Positions 1 to 6,917 of a stretch of 11,724 nt of DNA are shown here, in pieces. This stretch comes from G020354085 sp964629975 (GTDB lineage Bacteria; Pseudomonadota; Gammaproteobacteria; Acidiferrobacterales; Sulfurifustaceae). Below the pieces are notes generated by a model. That model had not been told where the DNA came from. It was given only the letters and a program-made list of their open reading frames with translations, and searched no databases. The stretch lies in contig CAZVUN010000096.1 of NCBI GenBank assembly GCA_964629975.1, positions 1 through 11,724 of the forward strand, written 5' to 3'. A program made the translations under genes and the position numbers. How positions within the stretch are numbered: the stretch's first letter is position 1; each line of letters begins with the position of its first letter.

Positions 1-98
1 GATGTGCCAGGGTCACGGCGCTCTCGAAAAATGGGTGAATTTCAACAAACTGCTAACCGGGTCGCGGCGCCCGTGCGCCGCCGCCTTGAGTGCTGCGC
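1..98. other. Lower-GC flank upstream of pdxA, no gene recognised
   Basis: The first 60 bases are about 52% G+C, clearly lower than the DNA that follows. In many gammaproteobacteria surA lies directly before pdxA, but no frame here reads like a SurA C-terminus. The frame that ends by TGA at 100-102, overlapping the pdxA ATG, reads as an Arg/Ala-rich tail without SurA features. Another frame stops at 36-38. The AT-richer stretch around 40-57 resembles, from memory only, the ends of some insertion sequences; no inverted repeat or target duplication can be tested here because the left side is cut off. Confidence 0.4.
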
Positions 99-1067
99 AT
101 GACTACACCTCCCGCCATTGCCCTGACACCCGGCGAACCGGCCGGCATCGGGCCGGATCTGTGCGTGGCGCTGGCGGCGCTGGCGCCGGCGGCGCGCGTG
201 GTGCTGATCGCCGATGCCGAGCTGCTCGCGGCGCGCGCCCGACGGCTGCACCAGCCGCTCGTGCTCGCGCCCTGGGAGCCGGCAGCGCGCGCCCCCGGGT
301 TGTACCTGCTGCCGGTGCCGACGCGCGCGCCGGTGCAACCCGGGAAGCTCGAGCGCGCCAACGCCCCCTACGTCATGGCCACGCTGCAGCGCGCGGTCGC
401 TGGCTGTCTGGATGGCGAGTTTGCCGCGCTCGTCACCGGCCCGGTGCACAAGGGCATACTCAACGACGCCGGCATCCCGTTCACCGGCCATACCGAATTC
501 CTGGCTGCGCAAAGCGGTGCTTCCCAGGTGGTGATGATGCTGGCGGCACCGGACTTGCGGGTGGCGCTCGCCACCACCCACCTGCCGCTTGCAGCGGTCG
601 CGCAGGCCATCACGGCGCAGCGGCTGAGCGCAGTGCTGCGCGTGCTGCATGACGGCCTGCGGGGCCGGTTCGGTATCGCGCGGCCGGTCATTCTGGTGTG
701 CGGGCTCAACCCGCACGCCGGCGAAGCCGGCCACCTCGGGCGCGAAGAGATCGAGGTGATCGCACCGGTCGTGCAGCAACTACGCTCGCAGGGGATGGAC
801 CTGCGCGGCCCGGTACCGGCCGACACCGCCTTCATTCCGGCGCAGCGCGCGGGCGTCGACGCCGTGCTCGCCATGTACCATGACCAGGGCCTGCCGGTGC
901 TCAAGGCGCATGACTTCGCGCATGCCGTCAACGTCACGCTCGGTCTGCCGTTCGTGCGCACCTCGGTCGACCACGGCACGGCGCTCGAGCTGGCGGGCAG
1001 CGGCCGGGCGGATGCCACGAGCCTCAAGGCGGCGCTCGATCTCGCCATCCAGCTCGCCGCCCGATGA
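99..1067 (+). CDS. pdxA: 4-hydroxythreonine-4-phosphate dehydrogenase PdxA
   Basis: Cytoplasmic enzyme of de novo pyridoxal 5'-phosphate synthesis. It oxidises 4-phosphohydroxy-L-threonine with NAD to an unstable product that decarboxylates to 3-amino-2-oxopropyl phosphate, the substrate of PdxJ. The 322-residue protein spans the whole family from the N-terminal TPGEPAGIGPD (10-20) through TGPVHKG (113-119) and FTGHTEF (128-134). The three metal-ligand histidines are in place: THLPL (H161), NPHAGE (H206) and MYHDQG (H261). The C-terminal block RTSVDHGTALELAG (287-300) is intact. Length matches the usual 320-330. The ATG at 99 is chosen because it aligns with the family start and has a weak TTGAG 8 nt upstream. 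A GTG at 90 would add three residues. The stop overlaps the rsmA start (ATGA), so the two genes are probably translationally coupled. Confidence 0.97.
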   Translation: MTTPPAIALTPGEPAGIGPDLCVALAALAPAARVVLIADAELLAARARRLHQPLVLAPWEPAARAPGLYLLPVPTRAPVQPGKLERANAPYVMATLQRAVAGCLDGEFAALVTGPVHKGILNDAGIPFTGHTEFLAAQSGASQVVMMLAAPDLRVALATTHLPLAAVAQAITAQRLSAVLRVLHDGLRGRFGIARPVILVCGLNPHAGEAGHLGREEIEVIAPVVQQLRSQGMDLRGPVPADTAFIPAQRAGVDAVLAMYHDQGLPVLKAHDFAHAVNVTLGLPFVRTSVDHGTALELAGSGRADATSLKAALDLAIQLAAR

Positions 1068-1834
1068 GCGCCCACCGGGCGAAGAAGCGCTTCGGCCAGC
1101 ACTTCCTGCGCGATGCACGCGTGGTCGAGCGCATCGTGCGCGCCTTCGCGCCGCAGCCGGGCGATGTCGTTGCCGAGATCGGTCCCGGCGAAGGGGTATT
1201 GACCCGGGCGCTGCTCGGCCGGGTCGCGCGCCTGCATGCCATCGAGCTCGACCGCGACCTGGTCGCGCACCTGCAGCGCGCCTTCCCCGCCGAGGCGCTC
1301 ACGCTGCACAACGCCGATGCGCTGCGCTTCGATTTCCGCAGCCTGGTCACCGGCGGCGGGAAGCTGCGGCTCATCGGCAACCTGCCGTACAACATCTCGA
1401 CGCCGCTGCTGTTTCACCTGCTCGATCAGGTGGAGGTGGTACACGACATGCTGTTCATGCTGCAGAAGGAAGTCGTGGACCGCATGGCCGCCGCCCCGGG
1501 CGGCCGCGACTACGGGCGCCTGAGCGTCATGGTGCAGTGGCGGCTGGCGGTGGAAAAACTGTTCGACGTCGGACCGGCGGCGTTTTCGCCGCCGCCGCAG
1601 GTCGAGTCCGCGGTGGTGCGCCTGACACCGCACGCCCCGCCACCGATTGCGGTGACTGACGCGCAGCGCTTCGGCCACATCGTGCAGGCCGCCTTCGCCC
1701 AGCGGCGCAAGACCCTGCGCAACAACCTCAAGGGCATGCTCGATGCCGATGCGCTGGCGCAGATCGGCATCGACCCGAACCGCCGGGCGGAGACCCTCAC
1801 GCTCGAGGAGTTCGCACGGCTGGCGCGCGCTTGA
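1064..1834 (+). CDS. rsmA: 16S rRNA (A1518/A1519-N6)-dimethyltransferase RsmA (KsgA)
   Basis: SAM-dependent enzyme that dimethylates two adjacent adenines in the helix 45 loop at the 3' end of 16S rRNA, a late check in 30S assembly. Loss in other bacteria gives kasugamycin resistance. The 256-residue protein has the expected order: KKRFGQHFL (7-15) at the N-terminus, SAM-binding motif EIGPGEG (38-44), acidic ribose-binding E61 in IELD, catalytic motif IV NLPYN (106-110), and FSPPPQV (174-180). The C-terminal helical domain contains QAAFAQRRKTLRNNLKG (208-224). Length is normal. It starts within the pdxA stop codon (ATGA, 4-nt overlap), as in the pdxA-rsmA pair of many gammaproteobacteria. The usual next genes apaG/apaH are not here. 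Confidence 0.97.
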   Translation: MSAHRAKKRFGQHFLRDARVVERIVRAFAPQPGDVVAEIGPGEGVLTRALLGRVARLHAIELDRDLVAHLQRAFPAEALTLHNADALRFDFRSLVTGGGKLRLIGNLPYNISTPLLFHLLDQVEVVHDMLFMLQKEVVDRMAAAPGGRDYGRLSVMVQWRLAVEKLFDVGPAAFSPPPQVESAVVRLTPHAPPPIAVTDAQRFGHIVQAAFAQRRKTLRNNLKGMLDADALAQIGIDPNRRAETLTLEEFARLARA

Positions 1835-1893
1835 GGGGCGCTGTCGGCGGGCACCGTCATCCGACCGGTTGGAGCGACACGGCGGTGATAGCC

Positions 1894-2202
1894 ATGGCGC
1901 GCTTGTCGATCGCGGTAATCGCGCTGGCCCTGGCGTCCGCCCAGGTGCTGGCGGCGAGCTGGACGACGTCCTCGTTCCGCACGGCGAGCGGCAAGCTCGT
2001 CACGCCCGGGATCACCATGACCGAAGTGCTGCGCGATGCCGGCGAGCCGGTTAACCGCACCCGGCTGTCCGAGGGCATCAGTACCGACGGTCGCGCCGGT
2101 GAGGCAATCGAGGTGTGGACGTTCCGCGGCGGTGACGGCCTCTATGACGTGACCTTCAAGGGCACGAAGGTCAGCAGGATCGAAGTCAGCGCCGACCGCT
2201 GA
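1894..2202 (+). CDS. Small secreted protein, DUF2845-like
   Basis: This gene encodes 102 residues from the ATG at 1894. Residues 1 to about 20 form a signal peptide: a short basic start (MAR), a hydrophobic run, then a probable cleavage after VLA-A. The mature part is about 80 residues. It contains TEVLRDAGEPVNRTR and, near the end, an EVWTF...LYDVTFKGTKVSRIE pattern. This resembles DUF2845, small periplasmic proteins with a predicted BamE/SmpA-like fold. The 'VLRxxGEP' turn and the 'EVWTY..FTF.NGkl..I' strands are the recalled family signature. The mature part has no Cys, unlike many members. A GTG at 1885, 10 nt after GGAG at 1871-1874, is an equally plausible start adding three residues. 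The gene begins 59 nt after rsmA and may be its operon tail. Function is unknown; the family call is from memory. Confidence 0.72.
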   Translation: MARLSIAVIALALASAQVLAASWTTSSFRTASGKLVTPGITMTEVLRDAGEPVNRTRLSEGISTDGRAGEAIEVWTFRGGDGLYDVTFKGTKVSRIEVSADR

Positions 2203-2208
2203 GCCCCG

Positions 2209-2946
2209 CTAGGCGCGGCCGCCACCCTCGTGGCGTGGCTCGAGCCGCGCCATCTGCCCCTCGATCCAGGCCTCGACGCGCTGATTGATCTGCTCGGGCG
2301 AGTGGCCGTGCGTGGCGATCGCCGGCCCGATCACCACCTCGATCGTGCCGGGCTTCTTGAGAAAGCCGCGCCGCGGCCAGTAACTGCCGGCGTTGTGCGC
2401 CACCGGGATGACCGGGTAGCCGGTCTCGGCGGCCAGTACCGCGCCGCCGATGCCGTAGCGGCGCTTGTGGCCGGGGGCGACACGCGTACCCTCCGGGAAG
2501 ATCACCACCCAGATGCCCTCGGCGAGGCGCGCGCGCCCCTGCTCGACCACCTGCGCCACCGCCTTGCGCCCAGCGCCGCGATCGATGGCGATCGGTTTGA
2601 GCAGGGCCAGACCCCAGCCGAAGATCGGAATCCACATGAGCTCGCGCTTGAGCACCCAGGTTTGGGGCGGGAAGATCTCCTGGAATGCGATCGTCTCCCA
2701 GGCGGACTGGTGCTTGGCGAGGACGATGGCGGCGCCGTGCTTCGGCAGGTGCTCGCGGCCGGTGACGTGATACTTGAGGCCGCACAGGTGCCACGCCAGC
2801 CAGGTATGGAACCGTCCCCACAGGCTGAGCAGCCGGTAGCGCGCGTGAAACGGCAGCAGCGCGGCCAGCAACAGCGCGGGCGGCACCACCAGCGGCACCG
2901 ACAGCCACATGATGGCGTTGAACAGGAGCGAACGGACGGCCTGCAC
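2209..2946 (-). CDS. 1-acyl-sn-glycerol-3-phosphate acyltransferase family protein (PlsC type)
   Basis: Inner-membrane acyltransferase of phospholipid synthesis, expected to acylate the sn-2 position of lysophosphatidate to give phosphatidate. The 245-residue protein has an N-terminal hydrophobic segment (about 6-33) and a second hydrophobic stretch near 41-56. The acyltransferase block KHQSAWE follows, with H79 and E84, an HX4E variant of the usual HX4D box. Then come a WVLKREL/IPIFGWG region (97-112), FPEGTR (150-155) and PVIPVAHNAG (178-187). Together these identify the family securely; the exact acyl donor and acceptor are inferred. The GTG start at 2946 lies 1 nt after the gmhB stop and keeps the full membrane segment. 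The next start, an ATG at 2910, would remove 12 residues. There is no strong Shine-Dalgarno, which fits coupling to gmhB. It is the last gene of the glyQ operon and converges on the DUF2845-like gene. Confidence 0.92.
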   Translation of the reverse strand: MQAVRSLLFNAIMWLSVPLVVPPALLLAALLPFHARYRLLSLWGRFHTWLAWHLCGLKYHVTGREHLPKHGAAIVLAKHQSAWETIAFQEIFPPQTWVLKRELMWIPIFGWGLALLKPIAIDRGAGRKAVAQVVEQGRARLAEGIWVVIFPEGTRVAPGHKRRYGIGGAVLAAETGYPVIPVAHNAGSYWPRRGFLKKPGTIEVVIGPAIATHGHSPEQINQRVEAWIEGQMARLEPRHEGGGRA

Positions 2947-2947
2947 G

Positions 2948-3499
2948 TCAGGGATGGGCAAGCTCGCCGGACAGCAGCGCTTCGGTGAACGCCGCGAGAT
3001 CGGCGTACACCGGCACGCCGGCGAGCTGCTGGCTCTTCTTGAGGGTGCGCTCGCCCTTGCCGGTGCGCACCAGCACCGGCAGTGCCTGGGCGGCGCGCGC
3101 CGCCACGATGTCGCGCTCCGAATCACCCACGGCGTAGACACCGTGCAGGTTGATCTTGAGCCGCTCGATGATCTCCTCCAGCAAGCCGGGCAGCGGCTTG
3201 CGGCAGCGGCAGCCGTCGTCCGGCCCGTGCGGACAGAAGAAGATCGCCTCGATCTCCCCGCCCTTGGCGCGCACCGCGTCGAGCATCTTGGCGTGGATGC
3301 GCCCGAGCATGTCGAGATCGAACAGGCCGCGCGCCACGCCCGACTGGTTGGTGGCGACCACGATCTTGTAGCCGGCGCGCTGCAGGCGCGCGATCGCCTC
3401 GAGACTGCCCGGGATCGGTACCCACTCCTGCGGCGACTTGATGTAGTCGTCGGAATCGCGGTTGATCACACCGTCGCGGTCGAGGATGACGAGCTTCAT
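2948..3499 (-). CDS. gmhB: D-glycero-beta-D-manno-heptose-1,7-bisphosphate 7-phosphatase GmhB
   Basis: Cytoplasmic HAD-superfamily phosphatase that removes the 7-phosphate from heptose bisphosphate in ADP-heptose synthesis for the LPS inner core. At 183 residues it has the usual length. HAD motif I is DRDGVIN (7-13) with nucleophile D7 and acid/base D9. Motif II is ATNQSG (49-54). The zinc-binding loop is CPHGPDDGCRC (89-99), giving C89, H91, C97 and C99. The phosphate-binding RKP (100-102) and the Mg-binding GDSERD (125-130) are also intact. The ATG is 1 nt from the stop of the upstream MazG-like gene, and the stop is 1 nt from the start of the acyltransferase gene, so it sits inside a tight operon. 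The glyS-gmhB-plsC order is common in gammaproteobacteria. Confidence 0.96.
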   Translation of the reverse strand: MKLVILDRDGVINRDSDDYIKSPQEWVPIPGSLEAIARLQRAGYKIVVATNQSGVARGLFDLDMLGRIHAKMLDAVRAKGGEIEAIFFCPHGPDDGCRCRKPLPGLLEEIIERLKINLHGVYAVGDSERDIVAARAAQALPVLVRTGKGERTLKKSQQLAGVPVYADLAAFTEALLSGELAHP

Positions 3500-3500
3500 G

Positions 3501-3830
3501 TCAGTCGCGGAACTCCGACACGCGGATGCGGCCGTTGATCATGCGCGCCTCGCGCCCCTCGAGCTTGCGCATCTTGTCCCAGAACGCCTGGTTGAGATCA
3601 AAGTCCTGGGCGATGGCCGTGCCGATCAGCAGGATCATGAGATCGGCGACCTCCTCGGCGAGCGCTTCCCGGGGCTTGCCCTTGGTGACGCAGGCGGCGA
3701 TCTCGCCGAGCTCCTCGCTCATGAGCGCCACGCGGTAGGTCATGTCCTCGCCGCCGGTTTCGCGAAAACGGTGCTTGGCGTGAAACGCCTGCACCGCCGC
3801 CAGCATCGCTGCGTAGGAATCCGGGTTCAT
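3501..3830 (-). CDS. MazG-like nucleoside triphosphate pyrophosphohydrolase
   Basis: A single-domain all-alpha NTP-PPase of 109 residues. The family hydrolyses (d)NTPs to NMP and pyrophosphate and is thought to clean up non-canonical nucleotides. The metal-binding pattern ExxE...ExxD is present as SEELGE (E40, E43) and EEVAD (E60, D63), joined by a short Lys-containing turn (TKGKPRE). Full MazG has two such domains and over 250 residues, so this is a short MazG-like protein, not MazG proper. The substrate cannot be told from sequence. It starts 5 nt after the glyS stop and ends 1 nt before gmhB, so it is co-transcribed with glyQS. Its link to glycyl-tRNA charging or heptose synthesis is probably only shared transcription. 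Confidence 0.85.
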   Translation of the reverse strand: MNPDSYAAMLAAVQAFHAKHRFRETGGEDMTYRVALMSEELGEIAACVTKGKPREALAEEVADLMILLIGTAIAQDFDLNQAFWDKMRKLEGREARMINGRIRVSEFRD

Positions 3831-3835
3831 CGTGC

Positions 3836-5959
3836 TCAGCCCTGCAACCGTGAGATGTCGGCCACCTGCAGAAACAACCCGCTCAGGCCGTTGAGCAGCG
3901 CCAGGCGATTGGCGCGCAGCGCAGGGTCCTCGGCCATGACCATGACCTCATCGAAGAAGGCGTCGACCGTCGGGCGCAGGGCGGCCAGCTGCTTGAGCGC
4001 GGCGGTGTAATCGCCGCGCGCGATGAGCGGCGCCACCTCGCCGCGCAGGCGGCGCACGGCCGCGGCCAGCGCCTGCTCGGCGGGCTCCACCAGCAGCGCC
4101 TCGTTGACCTCGATGGCGGGCGTGCCCTCGGCCTGGCGCAGGATGTTACGGATGCGCTTGTTGGCCGCGGCCAGCGCCTCGGCCTCGGGCAGCTCGCGGA
4201 ACTTCTGTAGCGCCATGAGGCGCGGCAGCACCTGGTCAAAACGCGTCGGGTTCTGCGACAGTACCGCATCGATCTCGTCCGGCAGGAACCCGCGCTCGCG
4301 CAGGTAGGGCTTCAAGCGTTCGAGCATGAAGCCGTGCAGGCCGGCGCCCAGCCCATCGGCCAGCACCTCGCGCGGATAGAAGTCACGCGCCAGCTCGATC
4401 AGCGCCACCACGTCGAGCGGCAGGGCCTTCTCCGTGAGCAGGCGCACGACACCGAGCGCCTGGCGGCGCAGACCATAGGGGTCCTTCTCGCCGGTCGGCA
4501 CCAGGCCGATGCCGAAGATTCCGACCAGGCCGTCGAGCCGGTCGGCGAGCGCCACCGGCAGCGCGAGCGCCGAGTGCGGCAGCGCATCGGCGGCGGTGCG
4601 CGGCCAGTAGTGCTGCGCGATGGCCTCGGCCACCGCCGGGTCTTCGCCGTCGTGCAACGCGTAGTAGCGACCCATGATGCCCTGCAGTTCCGGGAACTCC
4701 CCGACCATGTCGGTGAGCAGATCGGCCTTGGCCAGACGCGCGGCACGCTCGACCCTGGCGATGTCGGCCTCCGCCAGCACCCCGGGCGCGACCAGGCGCG
4801 CGGCGATCTCGACCGCGAGCTTGGTGATGCGCTCGACGCGCTCGGCCTGGCTGCCGAGCCGGTTGTGATAGACGACATTGGCCAGGCGCGGCAGGCGCGC
4901 GGCGAGCGTCAGCTTGCGGTCCTGGTCATAGAAGAACTTGGCGTCCGACAGGCGCGCGCGCAGCACGCGTTCGTTGCCGTGGATGATGCGCTCCGGGCGT
5001 GCCGTCTTGATGTTGCTCACGAACAGGAAATGCGCGAGCAGCCGGCCCTGGCGGTCGGCGAGCGGAAAGTACTTCTGGTGCTGCTGCATGCTGGTGATCA
5101 GGCACTCGGGCGGCACCGCCAGGAAGTCCTTGCTGAAGCTGCCGACGTACACCGCCGGGTACTCGACCAGGCTCGCCACCTCCTCGACCAGCTCGGCGCT
5201 GCGCCCGAGGCCCCAGGTGACGGCGGCGCCGAACTTGCGCGCGGCGGCGTCGAGCTGCTTTTCGATGAGCTTCACGCGCGCCTCGAAGCTCGCGATTACA
5301 TGGCCGTGCCGCGCCAGCGCCTTTTCGTAGTCGCCGGCGCGCGTGAGTGTCACCACGCCGCGACCGAGAAAGCGATGCCCGCGCGTGCGCTTGCTGCTCT
5401 TGAGGCCCAGTACCTGCCCGGGCACGAGCTTGTCGCCGTGCAGCAGCACCAGCCCGTGCACGGGACGGACGAACTGCGCCTCGCCCTCGCCCCAGCGCAT
5501 GAGCTTGGGCGTCGGCAGCCGCTTGAGCGCCGCCTCCACCACCTCGGGCAGGTGGCGCGCGAGCGGCTCGCCCTTCTGCCTGCTGCGGTAAACGAAATAC
5601 TCGCCCTTCTCGCCGGCGTGGCGCTCGAGCGCCTCGACCGCGACCCCGCAGGAGCGGGCGAAACCGGCGAGCGCCGCGGTCGGCTTGCCATCACCGTCAA
5701 GGCCGGCGGCGACCGCCGGGCCCTTGCGCTCGACGATGCGGTCGGGCTGGCGCGCGGCCACCGCCGAGATGCGCACCGCCAGACGGCGCGGGGTGGCGAA
5801 CGGCTGCGGTGCGCTGTGGACGCTGAGGAAGTTGCGTGCCTGCAGGCCCTCGAACAGCGCCTTGCTGAACGCCTCGGACAGGCGCGCGAGCGCACGCGGC
5901 GGCAGCTCCTCGGTGAGCAGCTCGACCAGCAGGTCGGGAGGCGTCGTGCGGGCCGCCAT
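3836..5959 (-). CDS. glyS: Glycine--tRNA ligase beta subunit GlyS
   Basis: Beta subunit of the bacterial alpha2beta2 glycyl-tRNA synthetase. It provides tRNA recognition, while the alpha subunit forms the aminoacylation site. The protein is 707 residues, slightly longer than the roughly 690 of E. coli. It starts with the family block LLVELLTEELPP (10-21). PKLMRWG (151-157), FVRPVH (163-168) and RGHRFLG (193-199) follow, then EEVASLVEYP and a KYFPL block in the middle. FGIG...KDPYGLRR lies near residue 490, and the C-terminal anticodon-binding-like domain ends in LFLQVADISRLQG. The ATG at 5959 is chosen because it sits 2 nt after the glyQ stop and matches the family N-terminus. The frame stays open far upstream but only as an antisense/other-frame reading of glyQ. 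Confidence 0.98.
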   Translation of the reverse strand: MAARTTPPDLLVELLTEELPPRALARLSEAFSKALFEGLQARNFLSVHSAPQPFATPRRLAVRISAVAARQPDRIVERKGPAVAAGLDGDGKPTAALAGFARSCGVAVEALERHAGEKGEYFVYRSRQKGEPLARHLPEVVEAALKRLPTPKLMRWGEGEAQFVRPVHGLVLLHGDKLVPGQVLGLKSSKRTRGHRFLGRGVVTLTRAGDYEKALARHGHVIASFEARVKLIEKQLDAAARKFGAAVTWGLGRSAELVEEVASLVEYPAVYVGSFSKDFLAVPPECLITSMQQHQKYFPLADRQGRLLAHFLFVSNIKTARPERIIHGNERVLRARLSDAKFFYDQDRKLTLAARLPRLANVVYHNRLGSQAERVERITKLAVEIAARLVAPGVLAEADIARVERAARLAKADLLTDMVGEFPELQGIMGRYYALHDGEDPAVAEAIAQHYWPRTAADALPHSALALPVALADRLDGLVGIFGIGLVPTGEKDPYGLRRQALGVVRLLTEKALPLDVVALIELARDFYPREVLADGLGAGLHGFMLERLKPYLRERGFLPDEIDAVLSQNPTRFDQVLPRLMALQKFRELPEAEALAAANKRIRNILRQAEGTPAIEVNEALLVEPAEQALAAAVRRLRGEVAPLIARGDYTAALKQLAALRPTVDAFFDEVMVMAEDPALRANRLALLNGLSGLFLQVADISRLQG

Positions 5960-5961
5960 GG

Positions 5962-6843
5962 TCAGCGCGCCGCCGCGCCCTTGAGCGCCGGGAAGCCGAG
6001 GCGCTCGCGCGCGGCGTAGTAGGCCTGCGCCACCTCGCGCGAGAGCGCCCGCACGCGCGCGATGTAGCCGGCGCGCTCGGTGGTCGAGATCGCCCCGCGC
6101 GCATCGAGCAGGTTGAAGGCATGCGAGCACTTCATGACCATCTCGAAGGCCGGCAGCGGCAGGCCCGCCTCGATCAGACGCCGGGCCTCGGACTCGAAGC
6201 CGTTGAACTGCTCGAGCAGCCACGGCACGTTGGCGAGCTCGAAGTTGTAGCGCGACTGTTCGACCTCGTTCTGGTGATAGACATCGCCGTAGCTGACATC
6301 GCGCGTCCAGGCGAGATCGAAGACTTTTTCCACGCCCTGCAGGTACATGGCCAGCCGCTCGAGGCCGTAGGTGATCTCGCCCAGCACCGGCTTGCAGGGC
6401 AGCGAACCGACCTCCTGGAAATACGTGAACTGGGTGACCTCCATGCCGTCGAGCCACACCTCCCAGCCAAGCCCCCAGGCGCCGAGCGTGGGCGATTCCC
6501 AGTCGTCCTCGACGAAGCGGATGTCGTGCTTGGTGGTGTCGATGCCGAGCGCGCGCAGCGAGCCGAGATAGCGCTCCTGGATGTCGGCTGGCGAGGGTTT
6601 GAGCACCACCTGGAACTGGTAGTAGTGCTGCAGCCGGTTGGGGTTCTCGCCGTAGCGCCCGTCCTTGGGGCGGCGCGAGGGCTGCACGTAGGCCGCGTTC
6701 CACGGCTCCGGGCCGAGCGCGCGCAGGAACGTGGCGGTGTGGAAGGTGCCGGCACCGACCTCGATGTCATACGGTTGCAGCAGCACGCAGCCCTGGCGGG
6801 CCCAGTAGGTCTGCAATGCGAGGATCAGGTCTTGAAAGGTCAC
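5962..6843 (-). CDS. glyQ: Glycine--tRNA ligase alpha subunit GlyQ
   Basis: Catalytic class II alpha subunit of tetrameric glycyl-tRNA synthetase, forming glycyl-adenylate and charging tRNA-Gly together with GlyS. The 293-residue protein is nearly co-linear with E. coli GlyQ. It has TFQDLILALQTYWARQGC at the start, then YVQPSRRP.DGRYGENPNRLQHYYQFQV, GSLRALGID, RFVEDDWESPTLGAWGLGWEVW, EVTQFTYFQ, GEITYGLERLAMY and HQNEVEQS. It ends in YYAARERLGFP. The start is a GTG at 6843, the only start codon that gives the family N-terminus without extra residues. No clear Shine-Dalgarno precedes it. The stop is 2 nt from the glyS ATG. A perfect TATAAT lies about 38 nt upstream of the start. Confidence 0.97.
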   Translation of the reverse strand: MTFQDLILALQTYWARQGCVLLQPYDIEVGAGTFHTATFLRALGPEPWNAAYVQPSRRPKDGRYGENPNRLQHYYQFQVVLKPSPADIQERYLGSLRALGIDTTKHDIRFVEDDWESPTLGAWGLGWEVWLDGMEVTQFTYFQEVGSLPCKPVLGEITYGLERLAMYLQGVEKVFDLAWTRDVSYGDVYHQNEVEQSRYNFELANVPWLLEQFNGFESEARRLIEAGLPLPAFEMVMKCSHAFNLLDARGAISTTERAGYIARVRALSREVAQAYYAARERLGFPALKGAAAR

Positions 6844-6880
6844 GACGGGTGGGCCTGGGCGGGGTGCGGAGCCGGCGCGG

Positions 6881-6886
6881 ATTATA
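6881..6886 (-). promoter_or_regulatory. Sigma70-type -10 element of the glyQS operon
   Basis: The minus strand reads TATAAT here, a perfect -10 hexamer in an otherwise GC-rich 74-nt gap between mtgA and glyQ. Transcription would start near 6874, leaving a leader of about 30 nt, too short for a T-box or other large riboswitch. No good -35 hexamer is seen at 16-18 bp spacing (the sequence there is GC-rich, e.g. CGCGTG). Confidence 0.6.
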
Positions 6887-6917
6887 GCGTGGCGTTCGCG
6901 GCGCACGCGAGGCGCGC

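Noticed and set aside
42..1678. Large minus-strand frames opposite pdxA and rsmA
   Set aside because: These are shadows of two unmistakable plus-strand genes and carry no domain signature.
2947..3141. Upstream extension of the acyltransferase frame into gmhB
   Set aside because: It overlaps gmhB in another frame and has no membrane-anchor or family character; the protein similarity begins near the GTG at 2946.
4334..6019. Long plus-strand open frame (about 560 codons) opposite glyS and glyQ
   Set aside because: It is the antisense reading of the strongly conserved glyS. Its composition (Arg, Gln, His, Leu-rich, no recognisable domain) is what antisense of a high-GC gene gives.
5960..6703. 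Upstream extension of the glyS frame across glyQ
   Set aside because: The extra 248 codons read glyQ out of frame; the conserved GlyS N-terminus begins exactly at the ATG at 5959, 2 nt after the glyQ stop.
6844..6917. T-box or glycine riboswitch before glyQ
   Set aside because: The predicted leader is only about 30 nt and shows no matching structure.
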